From Halobellus captivus (GTDB taxonomy: Archaea; Halobacteriota; Halobacteria; Halobacteriales; Haloferacaceae): a stretch of 64,000 nt of DNA. Shown here piece after piece: positions 57,894-64,000 of the stretch (position 1 is the stretch's first letter; each line of letters begins with the position of its first letter). The stretch lies in contig NZ_VJXQ01000006.1 of the NCBI RefSeq assembly GCF_007655485.1, forward strand, positions 25,081 to 89,080, read 5' to 3'. The position numbers and the translations under genes were made by a program. Under the pieces are notes generated by a model, which was given only the letters and a program-made list of their open reading frames with translations, made no database searches and was not told where the DNA came from.

Positions 57894-59264
57894 ATGCCGA
57901 CACTCTTCCGCGATGCTCGCCTCGCCGACGGACGGGTACGGGACGTTCGGACCGACTCGGACCGGATCGTCGCTGTCGCCCGATCCGTTGACGCCGGGGC
58001 CCACGACCGCGTGATCGATGCCAACGAACGCCTGCTGCTCCCCGGTGCGATCGATGCGCACGTTCACTTCCGCGAACCGGGACATTCACACAAGGAGACG
58101 TGGACGACCGGGTCACGGAGCGCGGCCGCTGGCGGCGTGACGACGGTCGTCGACCAGCCGAACACGACGCCGCCGACGACCTCCGGGGACGCGTTCGACG
58201 AGAAAGCGTCGCTCGCGGCGTGCTCGTGCGTCGACTACGGGATCAACGGCGGCGTCACGCCCGAGTGGGATCCCGATTCGCTGTTCGATCGGCCGCTGTT
58301 CGCACTCGGTGAAGTGTTCCTGGCCGACTCGACCGGTGATATGGGCATCGAGGCCGACCTCTTCGCCGATGCCGTGGAGCGAGCGGCCGAGGCAGACGTC
58401 GTCGTCACGGTCCACGCCGAGGACGCGGACTTGTTCGACGAAACGGCCCGCGAGCGCGACGCTGGCGGCGTCGGTCGCGACGCCGACGCCGATCTCTGGA
58501 GCCAGTACCGCCGGGCGGAGGCGGAGGCCGCGGCCGTCGAGCGGGCTGTCGACGTCGGTTCGGAATCCGGTGCGGACATCCACATCGCGCACACGAGCAC
58601 GCCCGAGGGCGTCGACGCCGCCGCTGGCGGCGCGACCTGCGAGGTGACGCCGCACCACCTGTTTCTCTCCCGCGACGACGCGGCCGACCTCGGTACGTAC
58701 GGACGAATGAACCCACCCCTCCGCAGCGAAGAGCGGAGAGCGGCGCTCTGGCAGCGGCTCGTCGACGGCGACGTCGACATCGTCGCCACTGATCACGCCC
58801 CGCACACTGTCGAGGAGAAGGAGGTCGGTCTGTGGGACGCACCCAGCGGCGTCCCCGGCGTCGAGACGAAGCTCCCGCTGTTGCTGGAGCGCGCACGGTG
58901 TGGCGAAATCTCCTACGAGCGGGTTCGCGACGTCACGGCGACGAACGCCGCGGAGATATTCGACCTCCCGCGGAAGGGGCGCGTCGCCGAGGGCTACGAC
59001 GCGGATCTCGTGCTCGTCGACCCCGACGCGTCGCGAGAGATCCGCGGGTCGGACCTCCACTCAAAGTGCGGATGGACGCCGTTCGAGGGGATGGACGGCG
59101 TCTTCCCGTCGCTGACGCTGGTTCGAGGGGAGATCGTCTACGACGGCGATGGAATCGTCGACGGGGCGCTCGGTGGCGACGATGATGGTGGGGGCGACGG
59201 CGACGATGAGGTCGACGATGACGGTTCGATGGGCGCTCCCTCCGGGGAGAACGTCCGTCGGTAG
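57894..59264 (+). CDS. pyrC: Dihydroorotase
   Basis: 456 residues. Class I dihydroorotase motifs: AIDAHVHFREPGHSHKETWT with the metal-binding HxH, the carbamylated-lysine/strand region around AAGGVTTVVDQPN, VTVHAEDADLF, HIAHTSTPEG and DIVATDHAPHTVEEK. It closes carbamoyl aspartate to dihydroorotate in pyrimidine synthesis. The last ~30 residues (ALGGDDDGGGDGDDEVDDD) are a low-complexity acidic tail. A T-run follows the stop. It is the second pyrimidine gene in the window, with pyrH. Confidence 0.95.
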   Translation: MPTLFRDARLADGRVRDVRTDSDRIVAVARSVDAGAHDRVIDANERLLLPGAIDAHVHFREPGHSHKETWTTGSRSAAAGGVTTVVDQPNTTPPTTSGDAFDEKASLAACSCVDYGINGGVTPEWDPDSLFDRPLFALGEVFLADSTGDMGIEADLFADAVERAAEADVVVTVHAEDADLFDETARERDAGGVGRDADADLWSQYRRAEAEAAAVERAVDVGSESGADIHIAHTSTPEGVDAAAGGATCEVTPHHLFLSRDDAADLGTYGRMNPPLRSEERRAALWQRLVDGDVDIVATDHAPHTVEEKEVGLWDAPSGVPGVETKLPLLLERARCGEISYERVRDVTATNAAEIFDLPRKGRVAEGYDADLVLVDPDASREIRGSDLHSKCGWTPFEGMDGVFPSLTLVRGEIVYDGDGIVDGALGGDDDGGGDGDDEVDDDGSMGAPSGENVRR

Positions 59265-59267
59265 ACG

Positions 59268-59273
59268 TTTTTT
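59268..59273 (+). terminator. Poly-T terminator after pyrC
   Basis: Six T residues start four bases after the pyrC TAG, the usual form of an archaeal terminator. Confidence 0.6.
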
Positions 59274-59370
59274 CAGCGCCGCGGCTATCGGACGCACAGT
59301 TGCGAACAGCCAGCACCCGCGCGGGCGACACGCATACCGTCTCGAATGTATGCGCCGCCTCTGGTCCTCG

Positions 59371-59469
59371 CGCCGACGTGCCGGACAACCGCTGACCGAC
59401 GCGAGACGGACGTCACGTCACGGTGACGTTGGTCCCGTCTTCGGGGATAAACGCTCGTAGTCGGCCGAC
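59371..59469 (+). repeat. Intergenic repeat family, copy B
   Basis: In the convergent gap between pyrC and the nitrilase gene. It matches copy A closely from its 5' block (CGGACAACCGCTGACCGACG) through ACGTCACGTCACG and ends GGATAAACGCTCG and GTCGGCCG. It contains a perfect 15-bp palindrome, ACGTCAC-G-GTGACGT (59410-59424 region). Copies A, B and C all lie in intergenic DNA. Confidence 0.75.
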
Positions 59470-59471
59470 AC

Positions 59472-60257
59472 TCAGAGCCGCCGGTCTGCGAGCGCCGGGA
59501 ACGACTCGCGAGTCTCGCGAACCTCGTCGAGATCGACGGTCGTGTGTACCGTTCGCTCCCCGCGTCCGGCGTTCGCCCGCTCGACGCCCCACGGGTCGAC
59601 GACGACGCTCTCGCCGCCGAGTTCGACGTCGCAAATCGAACCGGTGAGGTTCGCGGCGACGAGGATCGACTGATTCTCGACGGCCCGCGTTCGGGTGAAC
59701 AGGTGCCAGTGATCCATCCGTTCGCGGGGCCACGCCGAAGTGACGAGCAGTATCTCGACGCCCGAATCGACGAGCGAGCGGTAGAGCTCCGGAAATCGGA
59801 GATCGTAGCAGGTCGTCAGGCCGACCGTTCCGAGGTCGGTTTCGACTGCACACGCCTCGGATCCGGGTGAGAGCAGCGCCGATTCCTCGGAGTCGTATCC
59901 AAAGAGGTGGACCTTCCGGTAAGTACACAAGAGCCCGCCGTCGGGTCCGAACAGGACGGAGGTGTTGTAGAGATTCGCGTCAGAACCGCCGTCGTCGTCG
60001 CGTTCGACGAGGCTCCCGCCGTGAAGGTGGATCGATAGTTCATCCGCGAGCGCGGCGAGCCAGTCAGTCGTGGGTCCCGGGATCGACTCCGCGGCGTCGC
60101 GGTAAGCGTCGAACGCGAAGTAGCCGACCGGCCACAGTTCGGGGAGGACGACCAGATCCGCGCCCTCGGCCGCGGCCGCGCGGATCCACGATTCAGCCCG
60201 CTCCCGATTCGATTCGGGATCGCTTCGAGCCAGGAGTTGGACGGCGGCGACCTGCAT
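59472..60257 (-). CDS. Nitrilase-superfamily amidohydrolase
   Basis: 261 residues from the ATG at 60257 (MQVAAVQLLARSDPESN). The triad is visible: Glu40 in VVLPELW, Lys115 in CTYRKVHLFG and Cys150 in LTTCYDLRFPE. It cleaves a C-N bond, for example an amide or a omega-amide such as ketoglutaramate or ketosuccinamate, in the cytosol. The substrate is not clear. It begins five bases after glpK ends, so it is the second gene of the glpK operon; a link with glycerol metabolism is not obvious. Confidence 0.93.
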   Translation of the reverse strand: MQVAAVQLLARSDPESNRERAESWIRAAAAEGADLVVLPELWPVGYFAFDAYRDAAESIPGPTTDWLAALADELSIHLHGGSLVERDDDGGSDANLYNTSVLFGPDGGLLCTYRKVHLFGYDSEESALLSPGSEACAVETDLGTVGLTTCYDLRFPELYRSLVDSGVEILLVTSAWPRERMDHWHLFTRTRAVENQSILVAANLTGSICDVELGGESVVVDPWGVERANAGRGERTVHTTVDLDEVRETRESFPALADRRL

Positions 60258-60262
60258 TCGGC

Positions 60263-61798
60263 TCACTCCTCGTCTCGGGCCCAATCGCGAGAGCGTTCGA
60301 CGGCCTCCTGCCAGCGGGCGTACCGGTCCTCGACGTCGTCCGCGCGGTCGGGCTCGAACTCCCGATCGACGCGCCAGTTCTCGCGGAGTTCGTCGAGCGA
60401 CTCCCAGTAGTCGACGGCGAGGCCAGCGGCGTAGGCCGCGCCCAGCGCGGTCGTCTCGTCGACCTCCGGGCGGACGATGTCCGTCCCGACGACGTCGGCC
60501 TGCAGCTGACAGAGGAAGTTGTTCTTCACCGCGCCACCGTCGACGCGCAGCCCGGCGAGCTCGATACCGCTGTCCTCGAGCATCGCCTCTGCGACGTCGC
60601 GGGTCTGATACGCAATCGACTCCAACGTGGCGCGGACGATGTGCTCTCGACGCGTCCCGCGGGTCATCCCGACGATCGTTCCGCGCGCGCGCTGGTCCCA
60701 GTGCGGCGCGCCGAGCCCGGTGAACGCGGGCACGACGTAGACGCCGTCAGTGGAGTCGACGGCGCGGGCGAGCGCCTCGCTCTCGGCGGGGTCGTCGATG
60801 AGCGTCAGATCCTCCAGCCACTCGATGGCCGCGCCGGTGATGAAGATCGAGCCCTCCAGCGCGTACTGCGCCGGTTCGCCCGATCGCTGAAAGCCGACCG
60901 TCGTCAAGAGTCCGTTGTCGGAGGTGACGGCCTCGCTCCCGGTGTTCATCAGCATAAACGAGCCCGTCCCGTAGGTGTTCTTCGCGTCGCCCGCGTCGAA
61001 GCAGGTCTGGCCGAACAGCGCCGCCTGTTGGTCGCCGAGCGAGCCAGCCACGGGGATGGCCGCGCCGAGGAACCCCTCGGGGTCTGTCACCCCGTAGTGG
61101 TCGTCGTCGGAGGACGGTCTGACGTCCGGGAGTATCGCGGCGGGCACGTCGAACTCCGCGAGCAGTTCGTCGTCCCACGCGAGATCGTGGATATCGAACA
61201 GCATCGTCCGCGAGGCGTTCGTGACGTCGGTAACGTGCTCGCCGGTCAGCTTGTAGATCAACCACGAGTCGATCGTGCCGAAGCAGAGTTCGCCAGCCTC
61301 CGCGCGGTCGCGGACGTCCTCGGGACGCATCCGCTGAAGTTTGATCGGATCGGCGTTGTCCAGGAGCCACTCGACCTTCGTCGCCGAGAAGTACGCGTCG
61401 GGTTCGAGACCCGTTCGCTCGCGGATCCACGCGTCTTTTCCGTCGCGTTCGAGCGATTCGATTCGATCGGTCGTCCGCCGGTCCTGCCAGACGATCGCGT
61501 TGTACACCGGCGTCCCCGACTCGCGGTCCCAGACGACGGTCGTCTCGCGCTGGTTCGTGATGCCGATCGCAGCCAACTGCGCCGCCTCGATGCCCGCGGC
61601 GTCGAGCGCGCGCCGAATGACGCTCGTGGTGTTCTCCCAGATCTCCTCGGGGTCGTGTTCGACCCACCCCGGTTCTGGATAGCGCTGTTCGTGCGTCTCG
61701 TAGGCGTTCGCGACGGGCTGTCCGCCGTGATCGAAGACGATGAATCGCGTTCCGGTCGTTCCCTGATCGATCGCGCCGACGTATGTGCGTTCGTTCAT
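60263..61798 (-). CDS. glpK: Glycerol kinase
   Basis: 511 residues from the ATG at 61798 ([20 protein letters not shown]). FGGY kinase motifs: [59 protein letters not shown], and the ATPase [20 protein letters not shown]. Length fits GlpK (about 500). It makes glycerol 3-phosphate, a central step in haloarchaea, which use glycerol as a major carbon source. The usual glpABC neighbours are absent here. The nitrilase gene follows by five bases. Confidence 0.97.
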   Translation of the reverse strand: MNERTYVGAIDQGTTGTRFIVFDHGGQPVANAYETHEQRYPEPGWVEHDPEEIWENTTSVIRRALDAAGIEAAQLAAIGITNQRETTVVWDRESGTPVYNAIVWQDRRTTDRIESLERDGKDAWIRERTGLEPDAYFSATKVEWLLDNADPIKLQRMRPEDVRDRAEAGELCFGTIDSWLIYKLTGEHVTDVTNASRTMLFDIHDLAWDDELLAEFDVPAAILPDVRPSSDDDHYGVTDPEGFLGAAIPVAGSLGDQQAALFGQTCFDAGDAKNTYGTGSFMLMNTGSEAVTSDNGLLTTVGFQRSGEPAQYALEGSIFITGAAIEWLEDLTLIDDPAESEALARAVDSTDGVYVVPAFTGLGAPHWDQRARGTIVGMTRGTRREHIVRATLESIAYQTRDVAEAMLEDSGIELAGLRVDGGAVKNNFLCQLQADVVGTDIVRPEVDETTALGAAYAAGLAVDYWESLDELRENWRVDREFEPDRADDVEDRYARWQEAVERSRDWARDEE

Positions 61799-61801
61799 TC
61801 G

Positions 61802-61829
61802 TGGTTGGTGCCGTGTGTGGTTGGTGCCG
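61802..61829. repeat. 16-bp tandem duplication near the glpK start
   Basis: TGGTTGGTGCCG occurs at 61802-61813 and 61818-61829 just upstream of the glpK start codon on its leader side. Confidence 0.65.
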
Positions 61830-62050
61830 CGTCTGGCCGTTGCGGCGTGTTCGGGTCGATGTCGCGTCTCGCGCGTTCGATTCACCGTTCTCGCTCGGTG
61901 TCGCCGGAATTCGGCAAGCTCGATACCCGCCCGAAACCTCCGACGAGTGAGTTGTCGGTACAGTTCGGGGGCGAGGGGTGCTAAAACCCGGCGTTGTCGA
62001 CCCGAGTAGCACGCGTTGTCTGGGTGGCCGTTGTCGTTCGGCGTCGACGA

Positions 62051-62150
62051 CGCCGTTCGCGTGTGGCCGTTCTCTTCTATGCGCCATCAACGCCGTTCGC
62101 GTGTGGCCGTCATCTTCCCTACGCTATCAACGCCGTTCGTGCGCGACCGA
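62051..62150. repeat. 40-bp tandem repeat in the glpK-Nox gap
   Basis: The 399-base divergent gap 61799-62197 has no supportable gene. It holds two full 40-bp units (62051-62090, 62091-62130) that begin CGCCGTTCGCGTGTGGCCGT and end in ATCAA, and a partial third unit starting CGCCGTTCG at 62131. The first two units differ at about 6 of 40 positions. Confidence 0.85.
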
Positions 62151-62197
62151 CGCCGTCCGGCGAAAGTTATCTACTCCCGGCGACCGCACGTCGTCGT

Positions 62198-63628
62198 ATG
62201 TCCGATCCCTTCGTGGTCGTCGGCGGTGACGCCGCCGGACTCTCCGCGGCCAGCAAGTGCCTTCGTACTGACCCCGACCGCGACGTCGTCGTCTTCGAGA
62301 AGGGCGAGTGGATCTCCTACGCCCACTGCGGGACGCCGTACTTCGTGAAAGGCGAGGTCGATCGGTTGGAAGACCTCCTGTCGCTCTCGCCAGCCGAGGC
62401 CGACGAGCGCGGTATCGACCTCCGCCGCGGCCACGCGGTCGTCGCCGTCGACACCGACGCGCGGACGGTCACCGTCGAGGCCGGAGGGACGACGTTCGAG
62501 CAACCCTACGGCGACCTCCTGATCGCGACCGGCGCGCACGCCGTCTCGGAGCCGATCGAGGGCTCATCGCTGGACGGCGTCTTCACGCTCCACGGCCTCG
62601 ATCACGCCGCGGCGATCCGCGCGTATCTCACTCCCCCCGACGAGTTCGACGTCGAATCCCTCGGCGGCGGTGACCCCCTCGACGAGTCCGTTGCCGAACA
62701 CTACGGTGCGATGACGCCGCCGGAGACTGTCGCGGTCGTCGGCGCGGGCTACGTCGGCGTCGAGATGGTCGAGGCCTTCGATGCGTGGGATGTCGACATC
62801 CACCTGTTCCAGCGGTCCGGACGCCCCGTCCCGGCCTTCGGCGAGGCAGTCGGCGACGCGGTCACCGAGCACCTTCGCGAGTCGGGCGTCACGCTGCACT
62901 TCGGCGAGGAAGTCGCTCGGCTCGACGGCGCGGACGGGCACGTCCAGCGCGTCGTCTGCGAGAGCGGCTCCGAACTCGCGGTCGACGCCGCGCTCGTCGG
63001 GATCGGCATCGCTCCCAACACGGACTTGCTCGAGGGCACGCCGGTCGAACTCGGCGAATCGGGGGCCGTCGCGACCGACGCGTGCGGTCGGACCTCTGTC
63101 GAGGACGTCTACGCCGCGGGCGACGTCGCGGAGATGTCTCACGTCGTCACCGGCGAACCGACGTGGGGCCCGCTCGGCCTCCCCGCCAACAGGGCCGGGC
63201 GAGCCATCGGGGCGACGGTCGGCGGCGATCAAACGCCCGTCGGCCCCGTCGCGGGCACGGCGATGGTGAAGGCCTTCGATCTCGAATGCGGGCGGACGGG
63301 GATCCTCGACCGCGACCGCGCTCGCGAGGCCGGATTCGACCTCGTTTCGGAAACGATCACGGCTGGGTCGCGATCGGGGTACTACCCCGGCGCGGCGGAG
63401 ACGACTGTCACGCTCACCGCCGACCGCGACACCGGCCGACTGCTCGGCGGCAGTATCGTCGGCACCGACCGCGCCGCCATCCGAATCGACACGGTCGCGA
63501 CGGCGCTCGGCGCGGATCTGACCGTCGCGGAACTCGAACGGCAGGACCTCGGCTACGCGCCGCCGTTCAGCCCCGTCTGGGACCCCGTCCTCGTCGCCGC
63601 GAAGGTGCTGAACGGCTCGCTGGAGTGA
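62198..63628 (+). CDS. FAD-dependent pyridine nucleotide-disulfide oxidoreductase (Nox/CoA-disulfide reductase type)
   Basis: 476 residues from the ATG at 62198. Two nucleotide folds (VVVGGDAAGLSAASKCL at the start, TVAVVGAGYVGVEMVEAF near residue 178) and a single redox Cys44 in SYAHCGTPYFVKGE give the NADH oxidase / CoA-disulfide / persulfide reductase family. The C-terminal dimer domain ends LGYAPPFSPVWDPVLVAAKV. The reaction (O2, CoASSCoA, or polysulfide) cannot be told. A TATA-like GTTAT sits about 29 bases upstream and the mRNA is probably leaderless. It diverges from glpK. Confidence 0.93.
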   Translation: MSDPFVVVGGDAAGLSAASKCLRTDPDRDVVVFEKGEWISYAHCGTPYFVKGEVDRLEDLLSLSPAEADERGIDLRRGHAVVAVDTDARTVTVEAGGTTFEQPYGDLLIATGAHAVSEPIEGSSLDGVFTLHGLDHAAAIRAYLTPPDEFDVESLGGGDPLDESVAEHYGAMTPPETVAVVGAGYVGVEMVEAFDAWDVDIHLFQRSGRPVPAFGEAVGDAVTEHLRESGVTLHFGEEVARLDGADGHVQRVVCESGSELAVDAALVGIGIAPNTDLLEGTPVELGESGAVATDACGRTSVEDVYAAGDVAEMSHVVTGEPTWGPLGLPANRAGRAIGATVGGDQTPVGPVAGTAMVKAFDLECGRTGILDRDRAREAGFDLVSETITAGSRSGYYPGAAETTVTLTADRDTGRLLGGSIVGTDRAAIRIDTVATALGADLTVAELERQDLGYAPPFSPVWDPVLVAAKVLNGSLE

Positions 63629-63773
63629 ATCCGGGAGGGCTTTCGGCCGCCATCTGGCGCGTGCTGGCGGGCGCTCCGTCGTCCGCCACACGCACGCGAG
63701 GGACGACGAGCGAGCGTCGCGAGCGAGGAGTCGGTTGGGGAGGACGTGGTGGCGGTGCGGCGCAGGCGGGCGG

Positions 63774-63787
63774 GGACTTGCAAGTCC
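63774..63787. repeat. 14-bp perfect palindrome
   Basis: GGACTTGCAAGTCC is a perfect palindrome in the right-hand intergenic DNA. The surrounding GC-rich 63629-63830 has no supportable gene. GGGGACTTGCAAG resembles the GGACTTGAA found in the tRNA-end repeats just downstream. Confidence 0.6.
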
Positions 63788-63831
63788 GCGTCATCACCGA
63801 TCTGATTCGAGTTTTCGACGAGTAAGCTCAT

Positions 63832-64000
63832 CGCTCTTCACTTCGTTCGGAGACGGCTTACGGGCCGGGAGGGACTTGAACCGGAGCAAGACGGTCGCGC
63901 TCACCCCGTTCGCGCGCTGCGACTTGCAGGGTTCAAGTCTCCCGGGTAGTTGCGCCGCTCCTCACGTTGTTCGGAGACGGCTTACGGGCCGGGAGGGACT
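63832..64000. repeat. 45-bp direct repeat carrying a tRNA 3' end
   Basis: A 45-bp unit occurs at 63832-63876 and 63956-64000, 124 bases apart; the last 32 bases are identical. It contains CGGGCCGGGAGGGACT, the reverse complement of a tRNA acceptor 3' strand (CCGGCCC plus G), T-stem 3' strand (CCCTC) and the start of a T-loop. In the first copy the T-loop is complete but the other T-stem strand is not complementary, so it is a remnant. A plus-strand CAGGGTTCAAGTCTCCCGGG at 63927-63946 is a further T-arm-like fragment. Confidence 0.75.
63985..64000 (-). tRNA. Possible 3' end of a tRNA running off the window
   Basis: The last 16 bases read on the minus strand as T-loop end, T-stem CCCTC, acceptor CCGGCCC and discriminator G of a tRNA starting GGGCCGG. 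Whether the rest of the gene follows cannot be seen; it may be another remnant like that at 63861-63880. The isotype is unknown. Confidence 0.35.

Noticed and set aside
62051..62150. CRISPR-like 40-bp repeats
   Set aside because: Units are adjacent with no spacers and only two complete copies exist.
63861..63946. A complete tRNA gene at 63861-63946
   Set aside because: The two end stems would pair, but only because they are inverted copies of T-arm sequence; there is no D-arm or anticodon stem.

Overview
The window is a GC-rich stretch of a haloarchaeal (class Halobacteria) chromosome. Evidence: strongly acidic proteins throughout; archaeal information genes (ribosomal S6e and S19e, a PDCD5-like protein, class I lysyl-tRNA synthetase, archaeal UMP kinase, archaeal RNase P RNA, a beta-CASP nuclease); haloarchaeal families (HalOD1 output domain, the PitA heme fusion, several haloarchaea-only small proteins); TATA boxes about 26-30 bases upstream of start codons with little or no leader; and a tRNA gene without an encoded CCA. 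The genus cannot be fixed from the sequence alone.

Layout. 1-4.7 kb: end of a zinc-ribbon protein, a five-PAS sensor kinase with an N-terminal receiver, a small membrane protein, a start-less winged-helix remnant and tRNA-Arg(CCG). 4.7-9.8 kb: membrane-anchored 2Fe-2S ferredoxin, 6-phosphogluconate dehydrogenase, an ATP-grasp enzyme, an M29 aminopeptidase, ribosomal protein S6e and a companion protein. 9.8-20 kb: oligopeptidase F, a flavin oxidase, an aldo/keto reductase, a SHOCT protein, PitA, a HalOD1 protein, a site-2 protease and a LURP-one-like protein. 20-34.5 kb: housekeeping block (lysS-pyrH, moaE, second site-2 protease, thiL, a flippase-like protein, the rps19e-PDCD5-PP-loop operon, an EamA transporter, hisS, a universal stress protein overlapping truA, and small zinc and haloarchaeal proteins). 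34.7-46 kb: DHH phosphoesterase, three universal stress proteins, a solute-binding lipoprotein coupled to a PAP2 enzyme, and an envelope cluster (arylsulfotransferase-like protein overlapping a GT-C-like protein, then a convergent membrane protein). 46-51 kb: haloarchaeal proteins, the beta-CASP nuclease, a metzincin-like lipoprotein and RNase P RNA. 51-63.6 kb: AMMECR1 protein, NAD salvage (pncB and a nicotinamidase), a metalloprotease-like lipoprotein, a thioesterase, an M23-like protein, a lipoate ligase, dihydroorotase, a nitrilase behind glycerol kinase, and a flavin disulfide reductase. The right edge holds tRNA 3'-end repeats.

Nearly all genes are ordinary core metabolism, translation, envelope and stress functions; I see no prophage, transposase, CRISPR array or defence island. 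What stands out is between the genes. (1) Two copies of a two-hairpin element bracket the LURP-one-like gene. (2) Three copies of a roughly 80-100 bp intergenic repeat end in a TATA-like AT box. (3) Two tRNA loci each have a partial copy of the tRNA 3' end just downstream, broken at or next to the T-loop. (4) More than ten short tandem duplications occur, often at gene ends or in intergenic DNA, with a recurring unit of about 22 bp. Together these are the best candidates for something undescribed.
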